From: Hymenobacter duratus
GTDB lineage: Bacteria > Bacteroidota > Bacteroidia > Cytophagales > Hymenobacteraceae
DNA length: 64,000 bases
Assembly: GCF_014698995.1 (NCBI RefSeq)
Contig: NZ_JACWZZ010000001.1
Coordinates: forward strand, 310,001-374,000
Direction of reading: 5' to 3'
Of the stretch, positions 32,803-42,497 are shown one piece after another. The stretch's first letter is position 1. Each line of letters opens with the position of its first letter. A program made the position numbers and the translations under genes. The notes beneath the pieces were generated by a model that had not been told where the DNA came from, did no database searches, and was given only the letters and a program-made list of their open reading frames with translations.

Positions 32803-34581
32803 CTAAAGCTTCTCTTCCAGCCACAAAAAACCGGCTGCCAAGACAAACAACGCAAAAAACCACCCCGCCGGCCAGGCAATGGTCACTACCAAGAGTGCCG
32901 GTTTGCCGGGCGCGCTCTGCGCCGATGAAGCCATCTGCGCCCAGCTTTGTTGCTGCGGCCCCAGCCAGTGGTTCTTACCGAAGACATAGACCCACTGATT
33001 TGCCTGCCCCGGGCGCTGCAACTGCTGCCAGCCCGCTTGTGCGGGCCAGTAGGTAACTGTATTCCACTCCGGAAGGCCGGTATCCTGCAGCAGTGCCAAC
33101 TGTGCCAAAGGTTTTCCGGTAGCATCGGAAACCACTGGCGCTCGGGTTGGCCGGGCAGTAGCGCTAAGCTGCACCGTGACTGGCAAACCCAAGCGCGGCC
33201 ACGGTGTAACCACGGTCCAACGGGAGGAGTACTCGGCCGGGCGGGCAGCGGCAGTCAGCAGCCGGCTCCAGTAGGTGCTGTAGAGTGCAGGCGTGTTTTG
33301 CAGCAGCCACGGATACGTTTCAGGCAAAGCAGACACCACTACAGTGCCCTGGCCCAGGCGCTGAGCGGCTACTACCGGTCGGAACAGGCCAGCCACCGAA
33401 AACAGGGACTGCGCCGTGCCGTTGAGTTGCAGCGTAGCAGGCACCACTGCGGTAGCGGCCACTTCTGCTAAGCGGCGCGGCCGGTCGATGCCGACACCCG
33501 GTTGCATCTGCACCCGAATGCCCGGAGCAAGTGCTGCTCTGGGCAGCGTAGCCGATTCAGCCAGCAGGATGAGCCCTAAGCCGCCGTTGCGCTGCGCTGA
33601 ACGTAGCGCCTGCGCTTCTGAAGGGGCACAATTGGCTAATACAGCTGCATCGGCTATCAGCACATCATAGCGGGCAAGCAGGGCAGTAGTCAGGCGGCTG
33701 AGGTCGGTGGCGGCGTGGTTGCTGAACTCGGTCTGGGTAAGGCCCCGACTGATACCCGCCCGCCATGCTACCGCGTGCTGCTGCGCAGCCAAGTGGTTTT
33801 TCAGGAATTTCAGCTCGAAGGAAGGTGTGGCAGCCAGCAGCAGCACCCGAAGCGACCTGGTAGGCAGCACTTCGGCCGGTACCGGCTCCTGGGCCAGCAG
33901 GCGCGCAGTAGGGCCAGCCGAAAGCGTGGCGACCAGGCGTCCGGCCGCTTTGGGGGTGTAGCGCAGCCGAAAAGCACCCCGCCCGCCCGGTAGTCGCACC
34001 GAATCCTGCGTGGCGCCGGCCGACTGCAGGCGCACCCAGACAGCAGTCCGGGCCGAGCTGGTGAAAAATCCTTCCAGCAGCAGCGGCTGCCCTAACTCTA
34101 CGCTCCGGTTCCAGTAGGCTGTCCGAAAGCCCGTGAAAGCCGGTGGTGTGTGCGGTATCATGCGTATCGAGCCCAGTTCTGGCACTACGGCCGGCGGAAG
34201 CCCGGTGCCCAGCACGTGCAGCTGGCGCAACACAGGCTGCTGCTCGCGCAAAATGCCGAGACGGGCAACTGAGGGCGTGTCTGAGCGAACGGCAGCAGAC
34301 GTATTAGGCTGATAGTGCCAGATGCGGGTGGCAGGGCCAAGTCGGCGTAGCAGGGCACTGAGCGTATCAGGCTGATAACCGGAAGTGAGTAGGATGGCTT
34401 CGGCCTGCGGAACAGTGCTGGTCCTATGAGGCGGGTATGCCGTTAGCCAGAGCGCCGCCACAGCTAGTATACTGGCCAGGATGCGGGCCGCCCGACGGCG
34501 TGGGTCGGGGCGTTTCCAGGCGGCCACGGCTAGGCCTAGCGCCAGCAGCAAGCAGGCTATCAGGAGAATATACACTATCAT
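32803..34581 (-). CDS. Membrane protein with large periplasmic domain, last gene of the MoxR operon
   Basis: The 592-residue protein has two N-terminal hydrophobic segments (MIVYILLIACLLLALGLAV and RILASILAVAALWLTA), a large exported middle and a final segment near 565-585. The middle contains a GATase-like stretch (VLLLAATPSFELKFLKNHL, DVLIADAAVLAN, GLILLAESATLP, GQGTVVVSALPETYPW) that recalls the glutamine amidotransferase-like fold seen with BatA/DUF4175 operons. Its start overlaps the DUF4175 stop by 4 bases, so translation is likely coupled. Function unknown; it is probably part of an envelope complex driven by MoxR. Confidence 0.85.
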   Translation of the reverse strand: MIVYILLIACLLLALGLAVAAWKRPDPRRRAARILASILAVAALWLTAYPPHRTSTVPQAEAILLTSGYQPDTLSALLRRLGPATRIWHYQPNTSAAVRSDTPSVARLGILREQQPVLRQLHVLGTGLPPAVVPELGSIRMIPHTPPAFTGFRTAYWNRSVELGQPLLLEGFFTSSARTAVWVRLQSAGATQDSVRLPGGRGAFRLRYTPKAAGRLVATLSAGPTARLLAQEPVPAEVLPTRSLRVLLLAATPSFELKFLKNHLAAQQHAVAWRAGISRGLTQTEFSNHAATDLSRLTTALLARYDVLIADAAVLANCAPSEAQALRSAQRNGGLGLILLAESATLPRAALAPGIRVQMQPGVGIDRPRRLAEVAATAVVPATLQLNGTAQSLFSVAGLFRPVVAAQRLGQGTVVVSALPETYPWLLQNTPALYSTYWSRLLTAAARPAEYSSRWTVVTPWPRLGLPVTVQLSATARPTRAPVVSDATGKPLAQLALLQDTGLPEWNTVTYWPAQAGWQQLQRPGQANQWVYVFGKNHWLGPQQQSWAQMASSAQSAPGKPALLVVTIAWPAGWFFALFVLAAGFLWLEEKL

Positions 34582-36818
34582 AGTGCTTGCAGGTAGCGTT
34601 GGCCCAGCCGGTCGGGGCGGGGCGGGCGAGCCGGCGCAGCGGGTGGGGCCGGCAGTAAAGTCGCCAGTGCCTTCTCAGAAGGAGCAAAGCAGTGTTGGCA
34701 GACCGTTCTTCCAGCACGAATGTCGGTGGTGAGTTGGCGTAAGGCACGCAAGGCGGGTAGATAGGCTCCTGGGCGCTGCAGGGCCGCCTGCGCCACGGCC
34801 TGCCCGGCCCGTTCCAGCACCAGTGCATCGGCAGGAGTGGCTGCCTGGCCTGCCTGCAGAGCAGCCAGCAACCGCACCGCTGCTCTTATTCCCGGCTGGC
34901 CTGCCGGCGCCGGAAGCTGCCGGGAAATGCGCGGTACTGCTGTGCCGGCCAGGTCGCCGGAAAGGCGCAGGGTAGCTTCGGGCAGCACGGGTGGCTCGTA
35001 GCCCGACTTCCGAACGAAGGCCCGAGTTTGCTGCTGCACCTGCTTCAGAAGTCGCAGCGCGCGGTATTCAAATGGGCGGGCTTCGGCAGGCTTGGCCAGT
35101 CGCAACCGTAGCTCTGCCTCCCACATCTGGTTCAGCACGCCTCGCAGCTTGGCTTTCACGGCCGGCTCCAGAAAATCGGCCGTTTCCGAGTCGTCGTGCT
35201 TGTGGATGTACGGGTCCATCAGCTCCTGCGTGTTGCTGGAGCCGCTAGGTGAGCTGTGGTCATCGGTGCCATGGTCGTGGGCGGCATGTTCGGCGGGGTT
35301 TTCGTTGGCGTGCTCGTCGTGTTCCTCCGTCGTGTCTTTTTCAGCCGCTGGCGGAGCGGCTGTTTCTCCAATGCTGCCTTCAAACTCCTCACCCAGAAAC
35401 TTGCCGTAGCGCAGGCGCAGAATTTTCTGGTCGTGGCCCAGGTTATTGGCACGGTCGGCGAAGGTGGCGGCCGGCAAAGTAGCGCGCTCGGCCATCAGCT
35501 TTTCCGTGTCGATGATGATCTGGCGCTGGCTGCGGAAATAGGCCGGCACCACGTTCACGCTCAGCGACAGATCTGTGAGGCCGTCCTGCACGGTCGTATC
35601 CTCCCACTGCACGAGGTAGGTGTCGGAGCGGGTGAGGTGACGGGCATTGTCGTGGGCGCGCACATAGAAATACACTTCGTCGCCGTAAGTGAGGCCCAGC
35701 GCCGGCAGCCGCAGCAGGGAGGACAGCGTGGCTTGGCGGGGCTGGCCGCGCAGGCCACGGCTCAGGTCCGTCACTACTTCCCTGAATTTCACGGCCTCGC
35801 CCTGGCCCTGCGCTACGGTAGCGACCAACTGCGCGTCCTGCAGACCATATTCGTCGCGCAGCGCCACCCGGATGGCTACCTGAGGGCGTTGGCCGAACTC
35901 GATGAGAGTATAAGGTTTCGGGGTTTGAATCTGGACGACGGGCGGCTGGTCGGGTAGCACTTCCAGCGCGTAATCATCAGACGTCTTGCCCGCGAACCGC
36001 AGCCGGTACAGACCTGAGGCTGCCACTGGCAGTTCTACGGCATACTCCAGCGGCTGGCCTGCTACCGGCTGAAATGTCAGGCGCTGCCGGCCCAGCTCCA
36101 GTACTGGCGCCGCTGCGCCAGCCCGCGAGACCCGCACCGTCCAGCGGACCCGTGAGCCGGCCGGGCAGCTGAACGACAGGCTGGCGGGCGCGAAAGCCGG
36201 GCGACGCGTGTAGGCCGGCGGCTGCACCAGAATACGGGTTTCCAGGAGCTGCGGCGGAGCTGGTTTGCCAGGTTGTGCGGGCGTTGGAGTATCCGGGAAA
36301 TGCACCGCCAGCTTCGGCGCTGTTGTTGCTGCCTGGCTCGGCCTGTAGAGCCAGCTGCCGGCCGCTGCCAGCAGCAGGACACCTGTGAGCCAGCCCGCCA
36401 ACCGCCACGAAAACGGTAGCAGTTGCCGCTCACTCTGCTGCAGCTCCAACAATCGGGTGTGCACACGCTGCTGCTGCAACTGTTCCAGCAGGTTCAGGGG
36501 CGGCTCCGTTGAGCTGTGCAGAAGCAAGCCGGTGCTGTCTTCCAGCGCCGGATGCAGCCGGTCGAGGCGGCGGGTTACGGCCGCCAGCCGCAGCTGACGC
36601 ACACGGTAAATGCCATACGCGGTGCCAAAAAGCACCAGCAGTAGCCCTGTACCAACAGCCGGCCACATCTGCGGCCAGTGCCGTGCCCAGGCCAGAACGG
36701 CCAGCAGTCCTGCACCTACCGGCACCAACAGCGCCACTGTGCGCCGGTTCGCCTCCTGGCGGGCTATGCTCTGCAGCACCTGAGAGCCGGCTGGGATAGA
36801 AGTAGCAACCGTGCTCAT
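34578..36818 (-). CDS. DUF4175 family membrane protein
   Basis: The 746-residue protein has three N-terminal hydrophobic segments (near residues 28-80 and 135-155). A beta-rich periplasmic region with FYVRAHDN follows, then a helical C-terminal half. A His/Asp/Glu-rich stretch (TTEEHDEHANENPAEHAAHDH, about residues 490-520) is unusual and could bind metal. It matches DUF4175, regularly encoded with MoxR, DUF58 and BatA genes in Bacteroidota. It overlaps both neighbours by 4 bases, as in a tightly coupled operon. Function unknown. Confidence 0.87.
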   Translation of the reverse strand: MSTVATSIPAGSQVLQSIARQEANRRTVALLVPVGAGLLAVLAWARHWPQMWPAVGTGLLLVLFGTAYGIYRVRQLRLAAVTRRLDRLHPALEDSTGLLLHSSTEPPLNLLEQLQQQRVHTRLLELQQSERQLLPFSWRLAGWLTGVLLLAAAGSWLYRPSQAATTAPKLAVHFPDTPTPAQPGKPAPPQLLETRILVQPPAYTRRPAFAPASLSFSCPAGSRVRWTVRVSRAGAAAPVLELGRQRLTFQPVAGQPLEYAVELPVAASGLYRLRFAGKTSDDYALEVLPDQPPVVQIQTPKPYTLIEFGQRPQVAIRVALRDEYGLQDAQLVATVAQGQGEAVKFREVVTDLSRGLRGQPRQATLSSLLRLPALGLTYGDEVYFYVRAHDNARHLTRSDTYLVQWEDTTVQDGLTDLSLSVNVVPAYFRSQRQIIIDTEKLMAERATLPAATFADRANNLGHDQKILRLRYGKFLGEEFEGSIGETAAPPAAEKDTTEEHDEHANENPAEHAAHDHGTDDHSSPSGSSNTQELMDPYIHKHDDSETADFLEPAVKAKLRGVLNQMWEAELRLRLAKPAEARPFEYRALRLLKQVQQQTRAFVRKSGYEPPVLPEATLRLSGDLAGTAVPRISRQLPAPAGQPGIRAAVRLLAALQAGQAATPADALVLERAGQAVAQAALQRPGAYLPALRALRQLTTDIRAGRTVCQHCFAPSEKALATLLPAPPAAPARPPRPDRLGQRYLQAL

Positions 36819-38407
36819 AGCGACGAGGAAGAAGGGGAAACTGATCTGCGACGCGCCAGCCAGCGTTCCAGCGCAAACAACAACAACGCCGCCAGTAGCA
36901 GCCCAGGCCGTAGCTCTACTGCCTGAGGAGCGGGTTGGATGGTGGCCGGAGCGTTTGAAACAGGAGCCGCTACAGAAGCCGGAGCACCGAGCTGACGCGG
37001 ATCAAGCTGCCGCAAATCGTGAGCGGTAATACCTACGGCGGGTTCCGATTCGGAGCGGAGCAGCTGCAGGAGCAGCGTAGGCAGCACGGGGCTTTCCGGC
37101 AGGCTGGTCCAGTCCGCTTGCAGGCGGGTGCGCAAGTGGTAGCGGCGGCCCTGGCCCAGCGGCTGGCGCAGCAAAACCGGCTGCCCCGTTCCGGCCTGCC
37201 ACAAAATGGTCTGGCGTGCTACCGTGCTGGTATCGAGCCGCCGAATGGCAATAGGAGCTGCATCAGCCAGCCCGGTTACATCCAGTCGGGTATCTACGAG
37301 GCTGCCTTTCAGGGCTTCCTGCCAAAGGTTGCCGCCCTGCCGGACCTGCCGCAGCAAGCCGGCCGGAACTGGCTGGTCGCTCAGCCAGAAAAACCAGTCG
37401 GTTTGGTTCGGCAGCGGGGCGGTGGGCGTGGCGGTGCGCAGATCCAGAGGCCGGTGTAGGCCCAGCGCGGCGGCCCGTAGCGCCGCCCGCAGATAGCGCT
37501 CGGCCGCAGCATGTGCGGCATCAGCATACAAGACTACCCGTAGCGGTGCTGTGTGGATGGCAACAGCTGGCTGGCCGGCGAGTTGTAGCACAGGTTTCGG
37601 GCCTGGCACGTATTCCAAACCGGGCAGGGCAGCTACCGACAGGCGACCGGCAGTGCGAGGATGGCGCAGGGCTACAGTACGAAAGACAGTGCCTTCTTCC
37701 TGGCTGCGGCCAACGAGCAGCCGCAAGGTGTCGGGGTGAGGCTGCCAAGCCTGCGCCAGCCAGACGGCCGAATCGGGTAAAGGCACAGTTTGCCACGTCA
37801 GGCGAGCCGGTAGCGCTGGGCGAGCCCCGATGAAATACGGCAACGCGGCCCCGGTAATAAGGTGCAGTGGTCGGCCCGGAAACGAGTCAGCTGCCTGCCG
37901 GGCACGGGCCCAGTAATCGTCAGCCACAGTTGTAGCAGAATCGGCAACACGAGCTAAAGTGAGCAGTTGCCGTAAGGAGTCTGGCTGATTCCAGGCATGA
38001 GCAGAAACCGGCCGGAAGCCTGGTGCAAACAGCCGCAACGAGTAGCCTTGCCGCCGCAACGAATCGAGAGAAGGGCGCAGGGCCGGCAGCACATCGGGAT
38101 GCAACAGTTGGGGGGCCAGCAATACCACTCCGCGTGCCTCCTGCGCTGGCCGGGGCCGCATCCAGACCGGATCTGCTACCACCAACGCCAGCAACGCCAC
38201 CAAGGCAGCCCGAAGCAGCAACAGCCACACCTGTTCGAGCCGCAGATTGCGCAGGCGGCGATTGGCGGCAGCCTCCAGCCAGCGCACACTGCCTACTCGT
38301 ACCGTGCGCCCCGGCCGCCGGTTCCAGAGGTGAATGGCCACTGGTACCGCCAGCCCCAATAGGGCCAGCAATCCGGCGGTGGCATGGTGAAAGAGAAACG
38401 CGGGCAA
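36815..38407 (-). CDS. BatA (aerotolerance regulator N-terminal) domain protein
   Basis: The 530-residue protein begins with the BatA N-terminal domain. There are two membrane segments (LLALLGLAVPVAIHLW and LLLRAALVALLALVVADPVW) separated by the RRPGRTVRVGSVRWLEAA loop with RRLRNLRLEQVW. The middle is exported, and a last hydrophobic segment (LLLAALLLFALERWLA) precedes a basic tail. No clear von Willebrand factor A MIDAS motif is seen. In the operon it follows DUF58. It may link the MoxR complex to the envelope. Confidence 0.88.
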   Translation of the reverse strand: MPAFLFHHATAGLLALLGLAVPVAIHLWNRRPGRTVRVGSVRWLEAAANRRLRNLRLEQVWLLLLRAALVALLALVVADPVWMRPRPAQEARGVVLLAPQLLHPDVLPALRPSLDSLRRQGYSLRLFAPGFRPVSAHAWNQPDSLRQLLTLARVADSATTVADDYWARARQAADSFPGRPLHLITGAALPYFIGARPALPARLTWQTVPLPDSAVWLAQAWQPHPDTLRLLVGRSQEEGTVFRTVALRHPRTAGRLSVAALPGLEYVPGPKPVLQLAGQPAVAIHTAPLRVVLYADAAHAAAERYLRAALRAAALGLHRPLDLRTATPTAPLPNQTDWFFWLSDQPVPAGLLRQVRQGGNLWQEALKGSLVDTRLDVTGLADAAPIAIRRLDTSTVARQTILWQAGTGQPVLLRQPLGQGRRYHLRTRLQADWTSLPESPVLPTLLLQLLRSESEPAVGITAHDLRQLDPRQLGAPASVAAPVSNAPATIQPAPQAVELRPGLLLAALLLFALERWLARRRSVSPSSSSL

Positions 38408-38536
38408 GGAAGGGTGAATGAGTTGCTGGTAGAAAGGTCGGAAGTAAGGGACTAAGGCTGCGCGAACCGCAAGTAACTCCCAAAGGGAAGCGCCATCAGG
38501 AGTGGATGTTCTAGTGCAATAACCCAGCGGCTGGTG

Positions 38537-39415
38537 CTACATAAGGGCCTTGTCGCGTCGGCGCAGGAACTCGCGCAGAGCCTGGGTGAGGGGTTCGGCA
38601 GTGCTGAGCTGATGGTAATCGAAGCCGTGGCGGCGGGCCTGCCGGGCCGTTTCACGCAGCCACTCCTGCAGCTGCTGCTGCCAGCCGGCACGCTGCTGGT
38701 CGGCGTTGAGCTGCAAGCGCTGGCCGGTTTCCAGATCCTCAAACGTCACGGCGCCACGGAAGCTGAACTCCAGTTCGTTGCGGGCCATCAGGTGCAGGAG
38801 TAAGACTTCGCCAGAAGCCGCCCGCAGCCGCGTGAGCAAGCTATTTATTTCCGCATCCGTCTCGTACAGGTCGCTTACGCAAATGGTCAGGGCACGCTGG
38901 CGGCGGGCCGTGAGGGGGGCAAGGGTTTCGAGGGAAGGAAAAGAGCCGGTAGCCTCCGCCGTTTCGAGGGCATGGTAGAGGCGCGGCAACTGACGGGCAT
39001 CGGCACGGGGCGGCAGATGGCGCAGGCCCGCCGGGTGCAGAATGGTTAGGCCCACAGCATCGCCTTGCTGCGTAGCCAGGTAGGCCAAGGCCGCCAGCAG
39101 CAGCCGGGCGTAGTCGAGCTTGGTGAGGCCATTGTCGTCGGCGTGATTCATGCTGGCGGTAGCATCCAGCACAAGATGTACGGTCAGGCTGGTGTCCACT
39201 TCCGATTCGCGCAGATAATACCTATCCGAGCGGGCCGCCAAGCGCCAGTCGAGGCGGCGCAGGTCGTCGCCGGGCTGGTAGGGGCGGTATTGGCTGAACT
39301 CCATGCCCGCGCCTTTGCGCCGGCTCAAGTGCTGGCCGTGCAGAAACCCTTCAGCCGCCTGCCGGGCCGCCAGCGGCAGATTCTGTAAGGCGTGCAGGAG
39401 TTCGGGGCTGAGCAT
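38537..39415 (-). CDS. DUF58 domain protein
   Basis: The 292-residue protein has the DUF58 core GAGMEFSQYRPYQPGDDLRRLDWRLAARSDRYYLRE near residue 35. The C-terminal vWA-like part starts at VHLVLDATASMN, where the Asp-x-x-x-Ser forms a metal-ion site. Cytosolic. DUF58 proteins act with MoxR ATPases. It lies 130 bases from BatA and 127 bases from moxR, with a palindromic element in the latter gap. Confidence 0.92.
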   Translation of the reverse strand: MLSPELLHALQNLPLAARQAAEGFLHGQHLSRRKGAGMEFSQYRPYQPGDDLRRLDWRLAARSDRYYLRESEVDTSLTVHLVLDATASMNHADDNGLTKLDYARLLLAALAYLATQQGDAVGLTILHPAGLRHLPPRADARQLPRLYHALETAEATGSFPSLETLAPLTARRQRALTICVSDLYETDAEINSLLTRLRAASGEVLLLHLMARNELEFSFRGAVTFEDLETGQRLQLNADQQRAGWQQQLQEWLRETARQARRHGFDYHQLSTAEPLTQALREFLRRRDKALM

Positions 39416-39447
39416 GTGGTTGGTTGAGTAGTAAGGGCCGGGCAGTG

Positions 39448-39545
39448 TAGGGGCGGGGCTTGCCCCCGCCCGCCATCGTGGAACTGGCGCTGGAACCGTT
39501 GCGGTAGGAATCGTTCAACGAGGGCGGGGGCAAGCGTCGCCCCTA
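39448..39545. repeat. Inverted pair of REP-like palindromes (BIME-like)
   Basis: A 24-base arm (39448-39471) and a second arm (39522-39545) are inverse complements at 22 of 24 positions. Each arm holds its own small palindrome (GGGCGGGG with CCCCGCCC). The pair brackets 50 bases between DUF58 and moxR, and the right arm includes the moxR stop codon TAG. It looks like two REP units in opposite orientation, a form known in many bacteria. It may stabilise or divide the operon transcript. Confidence 0.65.
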
Positions 39546-40526
39546 TACCTGTACCGCCTTCAACAGCTCCCGCACGGCATCATCGGCGGTTAGGTTTTCG
39601 GCTTCAGCATTGAAGTTGAGCAATACGCGGTGGCGCAGGACGGCCGGAGCCAGCGCCCGGATATCGTCGAGGGTAGCCGCGAACCGGCCCTGCAGCAGGG
39701 CGCGGGCCTTGGCGCACAGAATCAGCGCCTGGCCGGCCCGCGGGCCCGCACCCCAGCGGCCATAGTCTTGGATGAATTTCACCTCCGACGTGGCCGGGCG
39801 CGTGGCTCGCACCAGCCGGTTCACAAAGGCCAGCAACTCGGGACTCAAGCTCACTTGCCGCACCAGCTGCTGTAGTTGCCGTACGTCCTCGCCGGCCAGC
39901 ACCGGGCGCACTTCCGGCCGCGCCGTGCCAGTCGTGCCGCTCAGCACCGCCAGCTCCTCCTGCTCCGTAGGGTAGCCAATGCGGATGTAGAGCAGAAACC
40001 GGTCGAGCTGGGCCTCAGGCAGCGGGTAGGTGCCACTTTGCTCGATGGGGTTTTGGGTAGCCAGCAGGAAGAACGGCTTGGGCAGCGCGTGCTCCTGGCC
40101 GGCATAGGTCACGTGGCCTTCTTGCATAGCTTCCAGCAGCGCCGCCTGCGTTTTGGGTGGCGTCCGGTTGATTTCGTCGGCCAGCACGAGGCTGGCGAAA
40201 ATGGGCCCCTCGTTGAACTTGAACGAGCGGTGGCCGGTGCCGTGGTCTTCCTCCAGAATCTCGGTGCCGAGAATATCAGTCGGCATCAGGTCGGGCGTAA
40301 ACTGAATGCGGCGGAAGGGCAGGTCGGTGGCCTGGGCTAGCGTGCGTACGAGCAGTGTTTTGGCCAGGCCTGGCACGCCTTCTAGCAGCGCGTGGCCGCC
40401 AGCGAGCAGCGCTACCAGCACCTCATCCAGCACGGCTTCCTGCCCCACAATTACTTTGGCAATTTCCTGGCGTAGTGGCGGCAGCTTAGCAAGCAGGCGG
40501 GTAACGTCTTGTTCGGTTGAAATCAC
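39543..40526 (-). CDS. MoxR-family AAA+ ATPase
   Basis: The 327-residue protein has Walker A GVPGLAKT near residue 55, Walker B VLADEINR with ATQNPIEQSGTYPLPEAQLDRF (sensor 1 and arginine region), and a C-terminal lid typical of MoxR. Such ATPases act as chaperones that insert cofactors or remodel partners together with DUF58/vWA proteins. It is the first gene of the five-gene leftward operon. The start MISTEQDVTRLL fits the family. Confidence 0.95.
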   Translation of the reverse strand: MISTEQDVTRLLAKLPPLRQEIAKVIVGQEAVLDEVLVALLAGGHALLEGVPGLAKTLLVRTLAQATDLPFRRIQFTPDLMPTDILGTEILEEDHGTGHRSFKFNEGPIFASLVLADEINRTPPKTQAALLEAMQEGHVTYAGQEHALPKPFFLLATQNPIEQSGTYPLPEAQLDRFLLYIRIGYPTEQEELAVLSGTTGTARPEVRPVLAGEDVRQLQQLVRQVSLSPELLAFVNRLVRATRPATSEVKFIQDYGRWGAGPRAGQALILCAKARALLQGRFAATLDDIRALAPAVLRHRVLLNFNAEAENLTADDAVRELLKAVQV

Positions 40527-40711
40527 GAAAAGAGGAACGTAAAAGAAGGCGTGTAAAGTCTGATTCTAAGCGGTGGTTGCTGCCTTAAAAGGTATGGTAG
40601 AGCGAAAATGGCAGGTGGTGAAAAGTCTGATTCAGGGCGAGAATGGTTTGCCGACGGGCTGCCACTCGCGCACATTTGACTCATCCTTATCCACTCTCTC
40701 TGTCTCGTGTC

Positions 40712-41566
40712 ATGAACTCATTTACCAATTTCCGGCAGCACTCCTACAAACGGCTTTTCGTACTAGTGGCTGCATCACTGCCCGCCTTTGCAGCTTTGGC
40801 GCAGGAGCACGAACCAGCCAATCCGCGTGTACTGGGCCAGCGGTTGCCAAGCCAGGAACTGGCTGCCGCCAGTTTCGGCTCTGAAACCAGCGCTGGCCTG
40901 CTGGCTAGCGCCAGTCCAGTGGCCCCGGCGCAACTAAGATACGAGCAGCCAACAGACCAGCCGCTTCTGCTCAGCAGCAACACACCCGATTCTCTCAAGG
41001 CCAAGCCGATGGCCCCGGCCGAGGGTTTTCACAACGCCGTGCGGTTTGATGTAGGCGGGGTACTGGCCAGTAATTTTGCCAATACGGCCCTGGGCAATGG
41101 CGGCACGCTGTTTCCGATTCTGGTTTCCTACGAGCGGCAGGTTGGCGCCCGGTTTAGCGTGGTAGGCGAGGGCCTCCTGAATGGCGGCAGCTCCTCGGAG
41201 CGCAAAGCCGGCGTATCGGTGCAGGGGCGCTACTATTTCCGCCCGCAGCGGGGCACGCAGGCCCTGGCCGGTTTCTATCTGGCCCCGGCAGCGGCTTTCC
41301 GCACCGTGAAACTGTCGGGCCGTTACGAGCCAACGCAACAGCGGCGGTTTGTAGGTGCCGGGGCGTTGCTAGGATGGCAGGGTTCGGTTAAATCCGGCAG
41401 TCGGTTCTTCCTGGATGTGTCGGCCGGCCTGATGAGCTGGCAGCACGTGGGGCAGGACAAGTTTAAAGCAGCGCCCTATGGTGGCTACCAGACCGAGCAA
41501 AAGGCCTACTACGACACGCACCAGACCGATTTTGACGGACGCCTGGGGCTGGGCTTCCGGTTCTAA
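40712..41566 (+). CDS. Outer-membrane beta-barrel-like protein
   Basis: The 284-residue protein starts at the ATG at 40712. The leader (RLFVLVAASLPAFAALAQE) is followed by about 90 polar residues and then alternating strands (FDVGGVLASNF, GEGLLNGGS, SVQGRYYFRP, GFYLAPAAAF) that end in a terminal Phe (RLGLGFRF), the usual outer-membrane signature. No named family is recognised. It lies on the opposite strand between moxR and DUF4159, splitting what is usually one operon. Confidence 0.75.
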   Translation: MNSFTNFRQHSYKRLFVLVAASLPAFAALAQEHEPANPRVLGQRLPSQELAAASFGSETSAGLLASASPVAPAQLRYEQPTDQPLLLSSNTPDSLKAKPMAPAEGFHNAVRFDVGGVLASNFANTALGNGGTLFPILVSYERQVGARFSVVGEGLLNGGSSSERKAGVSVQGRYYFRPQRGTQALAGFYLAPAAAFRTVKLSGRYEPTQQRRFVGAGALLGWQGSVKSGSRFFLDVSAGLMSWQHVGQDKFKAAPYGGYQTEQKAYYDTHQTDFDGRLGLGFRF

Positions 41567-41584
41567 ACAAGCCGAAATTTTCCG

Positions 41585-42208
41585 TTACGCTGTAAGCGCG
41601 TAGAGCAGGATATTCACGCCGAATTTGGTGTTGTCTTCAGCCAGAAAGCGTTTGTTGCGGAAGTCGTAGTCCCACTCGCAGCCGTAGTCTTTGTTGGAGT
41701 AGAGCACGCCCAGCCGGCCGTTGATTTCGATGCCTTTCAGGTAGTCGTGCACTAGGTCGTCGCCCCAGCCATTGAGCTCAAAGCTGGTAGGCGGCGGCCC
41801 ATCCGGAAATTTGAAGAACTGCGAGTAGATAGGGTGCGTCTTGGCAATTTTCTTGAGCGCGCCGGCCCCGAAACACTGGCGCATCTGCTCCTCAAAGGAG
41901 CGCGCAAACAGCCCGTCAATGTCGTGGTTGCAGTCATCCACGAACACGAAGCCGCCGTTGCGCACGTACTGGGTGAAGTTCTTCTTTTCCTGCGCCGAAA
42001 ACTGCACCAGCTTGTGCCCCGACAGGTAGCAGAACGGGTAGCGAAATAGCTCCACCGAATCCAGAGCCACTACTTTCTCCTTCTGGTTCACCGGAATTTT
42101 AGTGTACTGAATCAGGGAGTGCAGCAGGTTGGTGGGCATCCGCTCGTCCACGCCGTCCCAGTCGCCGGAACGGTATTGCAGGCGCACAAAGGTGAAGGGA
42201 GCGGGCAT
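41585..42208 (-). CDS. DUF4159 family protein
   Basis: The 207-residue cytosolic protein has FTFVRLQYRSGDWDGVD at its start and FRYPFCYLSGHKLVQFSAQE, NGGFVFVDDCNHDIDG and LNGWGDDLVHDYL later, the pattern of DUF4159. It is often encoded with MoxR/DUF58/BatA genes. Here it is 1 kb upstream of moxR with the plus-strand barrel gene in between, so it must have its own promoter. Function unknown. Confidence 0.9.
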   Translation of the reverse strand: MPAPFTFVRLQYRSGDWDGVDERMPTNLLHSLIQYTKIPVNQKEKVVALDSVELFRYPFCYLSGHKLVQFSAQEKKNFTQYVRNGGFVFVDDCNHDIDGLFARSFEEQMRQCFGAGALKKIAKTHPIYSQFFKFPDGPPPTSFELNGWGDDLVHDYLKGIEINGRLGVLYSNKDYGCEWDYDFRNKRFLAEDNTKFGVNILLYALTA

Positions 42209-42497
42209 TTAGTGAGGGTGATGAGGCGAATGGTTGTGAAGTGATGAGGCAGCCCTTGATGGTCTCCCTCAGGGCGTTGTGGGCGGCGTCGGAAGCGAGG
42301 GAGTGAGGTGACGGGGAACAAGCCTTGCGGTAGCTAACAGCTACAGACACGGCGGTGGCGGCAAGGTGGCTTGGGTGGCAAAATACTCTCCGAATGGTGC
42401 TTAGGAAGCTGTTGACCAAAAGTTGTGGGCCGTGAATGTATGCGCGGGACCTGTGTTTTACGTTAAGAGCTTCTGCATCAGTAAACTGCTTCCCACT

